This document shows, one piece after another, positions 8,234 through 17,125 of a stretch of 64,000 bases of DNA (the stretch's first letter is position 1; every line of letters begins with the position of its first letter). The translations under genes and the position numbers were made by a program. Source of the stretch: Tectiglobus sp965247245 (GTDB taxonomy: Bacteria; Pseudomonadota; Alphaproteobacteria; Rhizobiales; Hyphomicrobiaceae); NCBI GenBank assembly GCA_965247245.1, contig CBDFGV010000003.1, positions 3,224,001 through 3,288,000 on the forward strand, given 5' to 3'. The notes under the pieces were generated by a model. The model was given only the letters and a program-made list of their open reading frames with translations. It was not told where the DNA came from and made no database searches.

Positions 8234-9019
8234 ATGTCTGACACATCGCAATCCAAAGGTGGAATTGGCCGCTGGCTGCCGCTGATCGCAATTGCAGGTC
8301 TTATGGTACTGGTTTTTGCCATGGGCTGGCACAAGTACCTGTCGTTCAAAACGATTGGTCTCAACTATGAGGCTCTGCAAGGCTTCATCGGCGAAAATCT
8401 GCTCGTTGCGCTCCTCATATACATGGGGATCTACATTGCGGTGGTGGCATTGTCTCTGCCCGGCGGACTGATCATGACACTATCCGGCGGTCTGTTGTTC
8501 GGCTGGCAGATTGGCGCTCCGGCTACAATCATCGCCGCCACAATCGGTGCCACGCTGATCTTCCTCATCGCGAAATCATCGATTGGCGAAACATTGGCAG
8601 CACAAGCCGGCCCGTGGATTGGCAAACTGCGGGAAGGATTTCAGGAGAATGCTCTGAGCTACCTTCTGTTCCTTCGCCTCGTGCCAGCATTCCCATTCGC
8701 AGTGGTAAACTTGGCACCAGCCCTGCTTGGCGTACCATTGCGAACCTACATCGTCGGCACCTTCCTCGGCATCATCCCTGGAACCGCGGCCTATTCGTTC
8801 GCTGGCGCAGGGCTTGGAAGTGTCGTTGAGGCGCAAAACAAAATTTACAACGCCTGCGTTGCGCAAAAGGGTGAAAATGCCTGCGAATACACTATAGATG
8901 TTTCCGCACTGGTGACTAAGGAACTCATCATTGCATTTGCGGCATTGGGCTTTGTGGCCCTGATACCGGTTGCCTACAACTGGTACAAGAAAAGGAATAA
9001 TGGCCATGCAGCTGCGTAA
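8234..9019 (+). CDS. TVP38/TMEM64 (DedA-like) membrane protein
   Basis: A 261-aa integral membrane protein with about five to six hydrophobic segments (WLPLIAIAGLMVLVFAMGW near the N-terminus, LLVALLIYMGIYIAVVALSL next). It contains the SNARE-associated/VTT signature, including LPGGLIMTLSGGLLFG, and LLFLRLVPAFPFAVVNLAPALLGV with the conserved Arg-Pro region. Proteins of this superfamily are thought to act in lipid or small-molecule movement across membranes. The 3' end overlaps the start of the next gene, a flavin disulfide reductase-like enzyme. This TVP38-flavoprotein pairing recurs in bacteria and suggests the two act together at the membrane; the joint role is unknown. Confidence 0.88.
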   Translation: MSDTSQSKGGIGRWLPLIAIAGLMVLVFAMGWHKYLSFKTIGLNYEALQGFIGENLLVALLIYMGIYIAVVALSLPGGLIMTLSGGLLFGWQIGAPATIIAATIGATLIFLIAKSSIGETLAAQAGPWIGKLREGFQENALSYLLFLRLVPAFPFAVVNLAPALLGVPLRTYIVGTFLGIIPGTAAYSFAGAGLGSVVEAQNKIYNACVAQKGENACEYTIDVSALVTKELIIAFAALGFVALIPVAYNWYKKRNNGHAAA

Positions 9020-10487
9020 CGACAGCGCGGCAGTTGACCCGGCGGATGGATTGACCGCCGGCTCGGAAAAGATCGACACCGACATCTGTGTGATCGGAGC
9101 GGGTTCAGGCGGGCTTTCGGTAGCGGCAGCAGCCGCTGCCTTCGGCCGAAAAGTTGTTCTGCTTGAGAAACACAAAATGGGTGGCGACTGCTTGAACTAC
9201 GGTTGCGTCCCGTCCAAAGCGCTACTGGCAGCCGGCAAGCGCGCTCACATCATGCGATCAAGCAGCGACTTTGGCATTGCTCCAACCGAACCGTCGGTCG
9301 ATTTCGCAGCAGTGAACAAGCACGTCAAAGACGTTATCGCAGCTATCGAGCCAAATGACTCGGTTGAGCGCTTCACCGGACTGGGTGTCAGGGTCATTCA
9401 GGCTGCAGGCAAGTTCATCGACAAGTCCACTGTCCAAGCTGGCGAATATCTGATCAAGGCCCGCCGCTTTGTAATCGCGACAGGTTCATCACCATTTGTA
9501 CCACCGATCCCTGGTCTCGACTCCGTCCCCTATTTCACCAACGAGACACTCTTCGACAACACGACACGCCCCGATCATCTGATCATTGTCGGAGCAGGCC
9601 CGATTGGCCTTGAAATGGCTCAGGCCCATCGTCGCCTCGGCAGCAAAGTGACAGTCGTTGAGGGCGCCAAGGCGCTTGCCAAAGATGACCCTGAATTGAC
9701 GAAAGTCGTGTTGCAGCAACTGCGAGACGAGGGGATCGAGATTCTCGAGGGCTCACTGGTCCAGGAAGTGCTGCCGGGGCGTGCTGCAACGGTTCAGGTC
9801 AAGTACAAGTCAGACGCGGGCGAAGCAACCGTCGAAGGTAGCCATCTCTTGATGGCTGTCGGCCGCAAACCAAACATCGACGACCTCGGACTAGAGGCCG
9901 CTGGCATCAAATACGAGCGCAGAGGCATCAATGTCGATGCCGGCATGATTACATCCAATCGCAAAGTGTTTGCGATTGGCGACTGCGCCGGCGGTCTACA
10001 GTTCACCCACGTCGCAAACTATCATGCCGGAATTGTCATTCGCAGGGCTCTTTTCCAAATGCCAGCCAAGGCCAATGACAACGTCATTCCCTGGGTCACC
10101 TATACTGAACCCGAACTGGCCCATTGTGGTATGAGCGAAGAACAGGCGCGTGAAGAACATCCCGTTGTGAATGTCTTGCGATGGCCTTACCACGAGAACG
10201 ATCGCGCACAGGCGACGCGCGCTACCGAGGGCTTGGTAAAGGTCCTAACCGATAAGCGCGGCCGCATCCTGGGCGCGTCGATCGTCGGCGATAACGCTGG
10301 TGAACTTATTCAGATGTGGTCGTTGGCGATTTCACAGAAAATGAAAATCAAAGCCATGACCGAATGGGTCTCGCCATACCCAACTCTGTCAGAGATAAAC
10401 AAGCGTGCTGCCTATAGGTATTTCGGTGCGGCAGCTGGCAGTGCGATGGTGCGAACAGCAATTAACTGGTTGACCAAGCTCGGTTAG
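9006..10487 (+). CDS. FAD-dependent NAD(P)-disulfide oxidoreductase, mercuric-reductase-like
   Basis: A 493-aa flavoprotein of the pyridine nucleotide-disulfide reductase family. It has an FAD-binding GAGSGG at 31-36, the redox-active disulfide GGDCLNYGCVPSK (Cys62, Cys67), an NAD(P)-binding VGAGPIGLEMA and the second FAD motif FAIGDCAGG. In dihydrolipoamide dehydrogenase a His immediately before the PTLSE motif is the catalytic base; here the sequence is SPYPTLSE with Tyr, as in MerA-like enzymes. The extra C-terminal cysteine pair of true MerA is absent, so mercury reduction is not supported. The ATG at 9006 has AAGGA nine bases upstream; an ATG at 9000 is possible. It overlaps the TVP38 gene by 14 bp. 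The substrate is unknown. Confidence 0.85.
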   Translation: MQLRNDSAAVDPADGLTAGSEKIDTDICVIGAGSGGLSVAAAAAAFGRKVVLLEKHKMGGDCLNYGCVPSKALLAAGKRAHIMRSSSDFGIAPTEPSVDFAAVNKHVKDVIAAIEPNDSVERFTGLGVRVIQAAGKFIDKSTVQAGEYLIKARRFVIATGSSPFVPPIPGLDSVPYFTNETLFDNTTRPDHLIIVGAGPIGLEMAQAHRRLGSKVTVVEGAKALAKDDPELTKVVLQQLRDEGIEILEGSLVQEVLPGRAATVQVKYKSDAGEATVEGSHLLMAVGRKPNIDDLGLEAAGIKYERRGINVDAGMITSNRKVFAIGDCAGGLQFTHVANYHAGIVIRRALFQMPAKANDNVIPWVTYTEPELAHCGMSEEQAREEHPVVNVLRWPYHENDRAQATRATEGLVKVLTDKRGRILGASIVGDNAGELIQMWSLAISQKMKIKAMTEWVSPYPTLSEINKRAAYRYFGAAAGSAMVRTAINWLTKLG

Positions 10488-10542
10488 GTACCGAGATAAA
10501 CACTAGGTTAATGTACGATCAGGATCTGATAACAGCATCGGT

Positions 10543-12120
10543 ATGAATGACACTGGCAACCTACCGTCGAAACCGCGCGACTACAAAAGTAAGTCGGCGA
10601 AGCCTTTGCTTGCGAGATTGCAGTCTGCACCCGGCAAGCTCCGACGGTGGTTTGGCATGGCATCCGGCGGCGCAAATCAAGGGTGGTCAGGTCTCGGGCT
10701 GCCCTCAAAGCTACTGGTTCTGACACTCGTATTCGTGATGTTGGCGGAAGTCCTTATCTTTCTGCCGTCGATCGCGAACTTCCGAGTAAACTGGCTAACC
10801 GAGCGATTGACATCGGCTCGTTTGGCAGCTCTGGCAGCAGAGGCCGCGAAGCCGAACATCGTCCCCGAGATGGTCAAGCAAGAACTCTTGGATACCGCCC
10901 AGGTTCGCGCTGTCGCCATCAAGAAGAACCGAATTCGGAAGCTTGTCCTGCCGCCCAACAGCCCCGTCGTTGTGGATGCCAACTTCGACTTCCGCGAAAT
11001 GCGCAACGACAGTACATGGAGCTGGATCTCCCGTCGTATCGGCCTGATTGGCGACGCACTCGAAGTGTTCACCGCGCCAGAAAACAGGGTCATCCGGGTC
11101 TATGGCCAGGCCTCAACCGGTCTTGGCAAGCCGCCAGCCATGGACGAGTTCGTCGAGATTGTTCTGCCTGAGAAACCGCTCAGGGAGGCAATGCTCAAGT
11201 TCGCGCGCAACATCCTGATTCTTTCGATCATCATTTCCATTATCGCAGCGAGCCTCGTTTACTTCGCGCTGATCCGAGTGCTTGTGCAGCCGATGATGGA
11301 CATCAGTAAGAACATGCTGCAGTTCAGCGAGAACCCGGAAGACCCGGGTCGCGTCATTGTACCATCCGGCCGGGGCGATGAGCTCGGCACTGCCGAACGC
11401 GAACTGGCGAACATGCAGAACGAGATGATCGGCCTGCTGCAACAAAAGAACCGGCTTGCGCAACTCGGCCTCGCGGTCTCGAAGATCAATCATGATTTGC
11501 GCAACATGCTGGCGAGTGCACAGCTGATCTCTGACAGGCTGGCGACCCTGCAAGATCCATCTGTGCAGCGGTTCGCACCAAAACTGATCGCGTCGCTGGA
11601 TCGCGCCATCAATTTCTGCAATGACACTCTGAAATTCGGCAAGGCCCAGGAAGCGGCGCCCCGTCGCGAAGTCTTTTCAATCAGGACTCTGTTCGAAGAA
11701 GTAGCTGATGGACTGGACCTGCCGCGTGACGGCGTTGACTGGAAAGTTGATATCGATCCAGCGATCCAGATCGACGCTGACCGCGACCACCTCTATCGCG
11801 TCCTCAACAACATCTGTCGTAACAGCGCTCAAGCCTTGGATACCCAAGGCGAAGGCTCGGATGGATGCATAACGGTTAGCGCATCCCGCGATGCGCTGCG
11901 CACAATCATCGAGATCAGTGACAATGGACCGGGTGTACCTCAGAAAGCACGCGAGCACCTGTTTCGCGCTTTCCAGGGCGCTGTGCGCAAGGGGGGCACC
12001 GGCCTCGGTCTCGCGATATCCGCCGAACTTGTCCAGGCTCATGGTGGCAGGATAGAGTTGGTGGATTCTGAGACGGGCGCTGCATTCAGGATCGAAGTTC
12101 CTGATCGGGGCACCTACTAG
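10543..12120 (+). CDS. Membrane sensor histidine kinase (orphan)
   Basis: A 525-aa sensor kinase. Two transmembrane segments (about 55-78 and 223-243) enclose a periplasmic sensor of about 145 aa of unrecognised type. A HAMP-like linker follows, and then the dimerisation helix with the phosphoacceptor His317 in NHDLRN. The C-terminal HATPase domain shows the N box NICRNSAQAL, DNGPGVP and GGTGLGLAIS. No response regulator lies next to it; flanking genes are the flavoprotein upstream and an LtnD-like dehydrogenase downstream. The partner regulator and the signal must be found elsewhere. The start has no clear Shine-Dalgarno sequence, so the N-terminus is less certain. Confidence 0.9.
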   Translation: MNDTGNLPSKPRDYKSKSAKPLLARLQSAPGKLRRWFGMASGGANQGWSGLGLPSKLLVLTLVFVMLAEVLIFLPSIANFRVNWLTERLTSARLAALAAEAAKPNIVPEMVKQELLDTAQVRAVAIKKNRIRKLVLPPNSPVVVDANFDFREMRNDSTWSWISRRIGLIGDALEVFTAPENRVIRVYGQASTGLGKPPAMDEFVEIVLPEKPLREAMLKFARNILILSIIISIIAASLVYFALIRVLVQPMMDISKNMLQFSENPEDPGRVIVPSGRGDELGTAERELANMQNEMIGLLQQKNRLAQLGLAVSKINHDLRNMLASAQLISDRLATLQDPSVQRFAPKLIASLDRAINFCNDTLKFGKAQEAAPRREVFSIRTLFEEVADGLDLPRDGVDWKVDIDPAIQIDADRDHLYRVLNNICRNSAQALDTQGEGSDGCITVSASRDALRTIIEISDNGPGVPQKAREHLFRAFQGAVRKGGTGLGLAISAELVQAHGGRIELVDSETGAAFRIEVPDRGTY

Positions 12121-12169
12121 GGCCAAGAATTCAGGAATTTCAGGGAGCCCGATAACTCGCGGGGATCAC

Positions 12170-13078
12170 ATGGGGAAACCGGAATACAAAGCAGCAGTAA
12201 TCGGGCTCGGTTCAATGGGCTGGGGTGCTGCTGTTTCGCTGCTGCAGGCGGGGATCGAGACTGTTGGCGTCGATATTCGGGATGATGTCCTCGAACAGTT
12301 TGCTGCCAAGGGCGGCAAAATCACCAAATCACCGACCGAGGCTGCGCAAGGCTGCGATGCTGTTCTGGTCTTTGTCGTCAATGCTGAGCAAACTGAAACA
12401 GTTCTCTTCGGTCCAGGAGGCGCAGTTCCCGCCGCGCCCAAGGGATGTGTTTTCCTAACGTGTGCAACAACACCACCGGAGTTTGCAGAACAGATCGCAG
12501 GCCGCTTGAGCGACAATGGCATGCTGGTCGTGGATGCGCCGGTCTCCGGCGGCGCCGCCAAGGCTCTGGACGGCGACATGACCATTATGGCCTCCGGATC
12601 AGATGAAGCGTTTGAGAAAGCCAAACCGGCAACAGACGCAATCGCAAACAAGGTTTATCGGTTGGGCAATGCCGCCGGAGCCGGCTCGCGCGTCAAGATG
12701 ATCAACCAGCTGCTTGCCGGAGTTCACATCGCAGCCACGGCAGAAGCCATGACGCTCGGGATCAAGGCCGGCGTCGACCCCAAGACACTCTATGATGTGA
12801 TCTGCGCCAGTGCTGGTCAGTCCTGGATGTTTGAGAACCGCGGTCCGCACATTGTCGAAGGTGATTACGACCCGAAGTCTGCGGTCGATATCTTCGTCAA
12901 GGACCTTGGGATCGTCACCAGTGAGGGTGAGCGCCAAGCGTTTCCTTTACCGCTGGCCGAGACAGCTTTGCAGCAGTTCAAGGCCGCCCAGGACGCAGGT
13001 CTCGGGCGCGAAGATGATGCGGCAGTCGCCAAGATTTACGCCAAGCGCGGCAACATCAAGCTTCCCGGTCAGGACTGA
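12170..13078 (+). CDS. ltnD: L-threonate dehydrogenase-like beta-hydroxyacid dehydrogenase
   Basis: A 302-aa NAD(P)-dependent dehydrogenase of the 3-hydroxyisobutyrate/6-phosphogluconate dehydrogenase family. It has the Rossmann GLGSMGWGAA near the N-terminus, the substrate-binding DAPVSGGAAKALDG, and the catalytic lysine region GSRVKMINQLLAG. The overall pattern is closest to LtnD, which oxidises L-threonate (or D-erythronate) at C2 in four-carbon acid sugar degradation. The partner genes OtnK and OtnC/OtnI are not in this window, so the assignment to that pathway is tentative. It converges on ilvA with about 40 bp between the genes. Confidence 0.78.
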   Translation: MGKPEYKAAVIGLGSMGWGAAVSLLQAGIETVGVDIRDDVLEQFAAKGGKITKSPTEAAQGCDAVLVFVVNAEQTETVLFGPGGAVPAAPKGCVFLTCATTPPEFAEQIAGRLSDNGMLVVDAPVSGGAAKALDGDMTIMASGSDEAFEKAKPATDAIANKVYRLGNAAGAGSRVKMINQLLAGVHIAATAEAMTLGIKAGVDPKTLYDVICASAGQSWMFENRGPHIVEGDYDPKSAVDIFVKDLGIVTSEGERQAFPLPLAETALQQFKAAQDAGLGREDDAAVAKIYAKRGNIKLPGQD

Positions 13079-13120
13079 CGTTCCGTCGTTCTCACTTATG
13101 GCGCGCGGATCAGTGTCAGG

Positions 13121-14386
13121 TTAGACGATGAAGCTCGCCACCAGGTCATCTTCTGTGATGTCCTGGAACTGGAAACCGGCCTGATCCATCTTCTCGTTCA
13201 GCAGAACAAAGTTCGCTGGATCCGGCGTTTCAACGCCGAGAAGGATCGAACCAAAGTTGCGCGCCGATTTCTTCAGGTATTCGAAGCGCGCTATGTCGTC
13301 ATCGGGCCCAAGCAGATCAAGGAACTCTTTCAGCGCGCCTGGGCGTTGCGGCAGGCGCAGGATGTAGTACTTCTTGCGGCCCGAAGCGCGTAGTGCTCGC
13401 TCCTTCACCTCCGGCAGTCGTTCGAAATCAAAGTTGCCGCCAGACGTCAGGCAGACAACGGTCTTGCCCTTCAGGTCCGCGGGATCGAGATGGCGCAGAG
13501 CATCAATTTCCAATGCTCCGGCCGGCTCCAGCACGATGCCTTCGATGTTGAGCATCTCGATGATCGTTTCGCAAAGACTGTCTTCTTTGACGAGAAGCAC
13601 CGAATTCGGATCGGTATTCTTAAGCAGACCGAAATTCAACTCACCAATCTGAGCAACAGCGGCACCGTCAACAAAGTTGTCGACCCGCTCAAGGCGGACC
13701 CGTTCCTGGCTTTCCAGACTGGACTTAAAGCTCGGCGCGCCAGCCGGCTCGACATAGACAATCCGCGTTTTCGGCGACAAAGCCCGCATGACTTGGGTAA
13801 CACCGGCCGCCAGACCACCGCCGCCAACTGGAATGATCAGAACATCGACCGGCCGTCCTGCCTGCTCCAGTAACTCGAGCGCAACCGTTGCCTGACCCTC
13901 AATGATGTCAGCGTGGTCAAACGGTGGAACAAACCGTGCGCCAGTCTTCTCCGCGTATTCCATTGCGGCTGCGTAGCATTGGTCGAATATATCGCCTTCC
14001 AGCCTGATTTCGACATTGTCACCGCCGAAGACCCTGGTCTTTTGTATCTTCTGCTGCGGCGTCGTTACCGGCATGAACACCGTGCCTGCAACGCCGAAGT
14101 GCCGACAAGCATAGGCAAAGCCCTGCGCATGATTACCAGCAGATGCACACGCAAATGTCGCTTCGGCGCCGGCCTGCGAGACAGTTTTGCGGAAGAAATT
14201 GAACGCACCGCGCAGCTTGTAACTGCGCACCGGGGTCAGATCTTCCCGCTTCAGATAAATGTTCGCGTCATGACGATCACTCAGGAATGCATTGAACTGC
14301 AACGGTGTTGGCTGCAGCACGGTGCGCACCGCAGCGTGAGCTGCGGTGACGCTGGCAACGAAATCTGATGACGCTTGGTTTGACAT
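13121..14386 (-). CDS. ilvA: Threonine ammonia-lyase (threonine dehydratase)
   Basis: A PLP enzyme converting L-threonine to 2-oxobutyrate, the first step of isoleucine synthesis. The PLP lysine is K57 in RSYKLRGAFN. The phosphate-binding glycine loop reads PVGGGGLAAG, and the substrate/cofactor TSGGN stretch follows later. The last 90 residues (KYYILRLPQRPGALKEFLDLL) form a single ACT-like regulatory domain, giving 421 aa. This is the shorter IlvA type with one regulatory domain rather than the 510-aa E. coli form with two. Isoleucine inhibition is plausible but not shown. It stands alone on its strand. Confidence 0.93.
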   Translation of the reverse strand: MSNQASSDFVASVTAAHAAVRTVLQPTPLQFNAFLSDRHDANIYLKREDLTPVRSYKLRGAFNFFRKTVSQAGAEATFACASAGNHAQGFAYACRHFGVAGTVFMPVTTPQQKIQKTRVFGGDNVEIRLEGDIFDQCYAAAMEYAEKTGARFVPPFDHADIIEGQATVALELLEQAGRPVDVLIIPVGGGGLAAGVTQVMRALSPKTRIVYVEPAGAPSFKSSLESQERVRLERVDNFVDGAAVAQIGELNFGLLKNTDPNSVLLVKEDSLCETIIEMLNIEGIVLEPAGALEIDALRHLDPADLKGKTVVCLTSGGNFDFERLPEVKERALRASGRKKYYILRLPQRPGALKEFLDLLGPDDDIARFEYLKKSARNFGSILLGVETPDPANFVLLNEKMDQAGFQFQDITEDDLVASFIV

Positions 14387-14701
14387 CGGCGGGTTATGGC
14401 ACCTGCAAGCCGGTCAGCGCAACAGGTTGCGGCGCGATCAGGCAGAATTGCGTATGGGAATTTGGTCGCACAATAAGTCTGGCCCCCGGGCCCTGTAGAT
14501 CGCGTTGCTTCAGCACGGCCAAAGTTGCTGCCACAAGCCCTTGGGAGTTTCGGCATCATGGTGTCAGTCGGGCGCGCCACTTAACCATTTGGCAAGCATG
14601 GCAACGGTGGTTTGTTAGAACTTCGACACTAAGGTTTACACTTGGCAGTTGCTGCTGGACGAGCTTGCGAGCCTCGAATCACCGGCACTTCATCGCGGGC
14701 T
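14387..14701. other. Intergenic region between ilvA and the type I secretion genes
   Basis: About 315 bp between two divergent genes, so it must hold both promoters. It includes a short GC palindrome (GGGCCC core near 14490). I see no convincing -35/-10 pair and no coding signal. The frame of the downstream ABC transporter remains open to a TTG at 14642, but that segment does not look like protein of the family. Confidence 0.5.
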
Positions 14702-17125
14702 ATGTGGGAATCCGTCTTTATGTTTTTGCGTTTGTCGGCATATCTGCTGTTTGCCGTCGCAGCAATTGGGGTTGGTTACGACGCCGCCTTCAATGGCAGC
14801 GGGAACACCGGAGTTTCGGCAACGACCCTCGGCGACGTCTTTAGTGGCGCTGGAGCCACCACTTTGTCATCCCAGCCTGCGAGCTGGATCGATGCTCAGG
14901 ATCAACCGATTTGGCAACGCCTGTTTTCTGTATCATCTCTGATACCACTCTGGTTTGCTCTGTGTGTCGCGGGCGCCCTTTTCGCCTGGTCTCCGTCGAA
15001 ATCCACCAACGGCGAGCGCAGCTCCAACTTCAACCACTTCGGCCGTCTGACCTTCGCATTTTTAGTGGGACTGGGTGGCCTGATCGTACTCGTTGATGCG
15101 ACCCAGGTCGTACCACTCGGTCAACAGCCCTCAACCACCACGATTGGGGATGTTTGGGCACAATCAGACTATGCCAGCCTGGCGGCTGTTTCCGGTGCAA
15201 TCCGATATTGGACCGGTAGCCTCCTCTGGCAATGGACCGCAGAGCCGTCTCTGCGAATGCCACTTTGGGCTGTGTTTTTCTGTGCTGCCTGGCTGGTTCA
15301 GCATCTGGCTCAGTCAGGTACAAAAACAAAAAGAGAAGTAACGCAAGCGTCAGCACCAACGCGCGAAACGCAAGATACGCTAGAAGACGCGACGGAGCTC
15401 AGCTCCCGTGGACTTCTTGCAGGATGCAGCAGCGCGTTTCTAAGCGCTGGTCTACTCAGCGCACTCGTCAACATTCTCATGCTGACTGGCGCGCTCTTCA
15501 TGCTTGAGGTCTATGACCGGGTTCTGCCAAGCCGCAGCGTTCCAACTTTGGTCGCACTCGGCGTTATCGTTGTCGTCTTGTTCGCAGTCCAAATCCTTCT
15601 CGACATCGTCCGCAATCGGCTGCTGGTGCGGATTGGCAATCTGTTCCAGAGATCGATCGCCACAAAGGTCTTCACGGCCCAGGTTAAACTTCAACAATCC
15701 GGACGCCTCAAAGAACAGCAACCGGAACCGGTGCAGGAACTCGACACAATCCGTAGCTTCCTGGCAAGCCCTGGACCAGTCGTCTTGTTCGACTTGCCCT
15801 GGCTACCGATCTATCTTGCGATCGTATTTGCACTCCATCCCTGGCTGGGTTGGACAGCAGTTGCCGGCGCACTTGCGCTTGTCGCTCTGACAATTGCAAC
15901 GGACATCGCAAGCCGTCGGCCGACCCTGCACGCGTCTTCAGCTGCCATGCAGCGCAACGAACTGCTCAATGAAGCCAAGCGCAACGTCGAAAGTCTGTCT
16001 GTGATGGGCATGCTGCCGCGCATCCTGCAAAAGTGGGACAAGGCCGACAGCAACTACCTCGCACAGCAAAGCCAGATCAGTGACGTGTCGGGAGGTTTTG
16101 GTTCGACAGCCAAGGGCCTGCGACTACTTCTGCAGTCCGCTGTGCTCGGCGTTGGCGCTTTCCTGGTCATTATCCAAGAGGCATCTGCAGGTGTCATCAT
16201 TGCCAGCGCGATTCTTGCGAATAGAGCATTGGCACCACTCGATCAGGCAATCGGACAATGGCGAAACTTTGTGGCCGCACGACAAAGCTGGCGCCGACTG
16301 AACCTGGTTCTGAACGAGGTCGATCAAGAACAAAACTACATGGCTCTGCCAAAACCTCAGAAATATCTAGAGATGAAAGATGTCAGCGCTGTTGCACCTG
16401 GTGGAACGGAGCTGCTGGTCAAAAACATTTCATTCCGGCTCCAAGCCGGACAGGGATTGGGCCTCGTCGGCCCGAGTGGCGCCGGCAAGTCCAGCATCGT
16501 CCGCCTGCTCATCGGCGCTTGGAAACCAGTGCGCGGTCAAGTGACCCTGGACGGCGCATCAATAGATCAATGGGCTCCCGAAGAGCTAGGCCGCCACATC
16601 GGCTACTTGCCGCAGAATGTTGAGCTGATCGAAGGAACAATCGCTGACAACATCTCACGGTTCGACCCATCCGCGCGGCCGGAAGACATCCTCGAAGCCG
16701 CCAGCATGGCCGGCGTGCACGGTCTGATCACATCGTTCCCAAAGGGCTATGAAACCGAGGTTGGCGAGCAAGGCTCCTTGTTGTCCGTTGGCCAACGCCA
16801 GCGGATCGCGCTTGCTCGCGCATTCTACGGCAATCCGTTCCTAATCGTGTTGGACGAACCAAACTCGAACCTCGACTCGGAAGGCGACAAGGCTCTCGGA
16901 GAAGCAATCCTTAAAATCAGAGAGCGCGGCAGTGTCGTGGTCGTTGTCGCTCATCGCCGTTCTGCACTCGCAGGCGTCGACACGCTCATCACCGTCCATC
17001 AAGGACAGATCGTTGCCAGTGGTGACAAGAACTCGGTCATCGCAAAGTTCCAAAAACCAAAAAATAGTCAGACAGGGCAATCTCGAGATAGTGGGGAGGC
17101 GGCACCAACCGCGCTGCAGGCATGA
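14702..17125 (+). CDS. Type I secretion ABC transporter (PrtD-like permease/ATPase) with long N-terminal extension
   Basis: The inner-membrane engine of a type I secretion system. The last 570 residues are a standard PrtD-type exporter. Its transmembrane domain begins near LLSALVNILMLTGALFMLEVYDRVLPSRSVPTL, and the ATPase has Walker A GPSGAGKSS, signature LSVGQRQR and Walker B LIVLDEPNSNLD. In front lies an extension of about 240 aa with four hydrophobic segments. These would be extra membrane helices that ordinary PrtD proteins of about 580 aa lack, and their role is unknown. The start at ATG 14702 is a judgement; 14720 is also possible and TTG 14642 less so. The gene overlaps the adaptor gene by 4 bp. 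Confidence 0.9.
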   Translation: MWESVFMFLRLSAYLLFAVAAIGVGYDAAFNGSGNTGVSATTLGDVFSGAGATTLSSQPASWIDAQDQPIWQRLFSVSSLIPLWFALCVAGALFAWSPSKSTNGERSSNFNHFGRLTFAFLVGLGGLIVLVDATQVVPLGQQPSTTTIGDVWAQSDYASLAAVSGAIRYWTGSLLWQWTAEPSLRMPLWAVFFCAAWLVQHLAQSGTKTKREVTQASAPTRETQDTLEDATELSSRGLLAGCSSAFLSAGLLSALVNILMLTGALFMLEVYDRVLPSRSVPTLVALGVIVVVLFAVQILLDIVRNRLLVRIGNLFQRSIATKVFTAQVKLQQSGRLKEQQPEPVQELDTIRSFLASPGPVVLFDLPWLPIYLAIVFALHPWLGWTAVAGALALVALTIATDIASRRPTLHASSAAMQRNELLNEAKRNVESLSVMGMLPRILQKWDKADSNYLAQQSQISDVSGGFGSTAKGLRLLLQSAVLGVGAFLVIIQEASAGVIIASAILANRALAPLDQAIGQWRNFVAARQSWRRLNLVLNEVDQEQNYMALPKPQKYLEMKDVSAVAPGGTELLVKNISFRLQAGQGLGLVGPSGAGKSSIVRLLIGAWKPVRGQVTLDGASIDQWAPEELGRHIGYLPQNVELIEGTIADNISRFDPSARPEDILEAASMAGVHGLITSFPKGYETEVGEQGSLLSVGQRQRIALARAFYGNPFLIVLDEPNSNLDSEGDKALGEAILKIRERGSVVVVVAHRRSALAGVDTLITVHQGQIVASGDKNSVIAKFQKPKNSQTGQSRDSGEAAPTALQA

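Noticed and set aside
9006..10487. Mercuric reductase or dihydrolipoamide dehydrogenase as the definite name
   Set aside because: The catalytic His of dihydrolipoamide dehydrogenase is replaced by Tyr and the MerA C-terminal cysteine pair and metal-binding domain are missing, so only a family-level name is supported.
14642..14701. TTG start for the type I ABC exporter
   Set aside because: The 20 additional residues are polar and do not resemble the family, and there is no Shine-Dalgarno sequence before the TTG.
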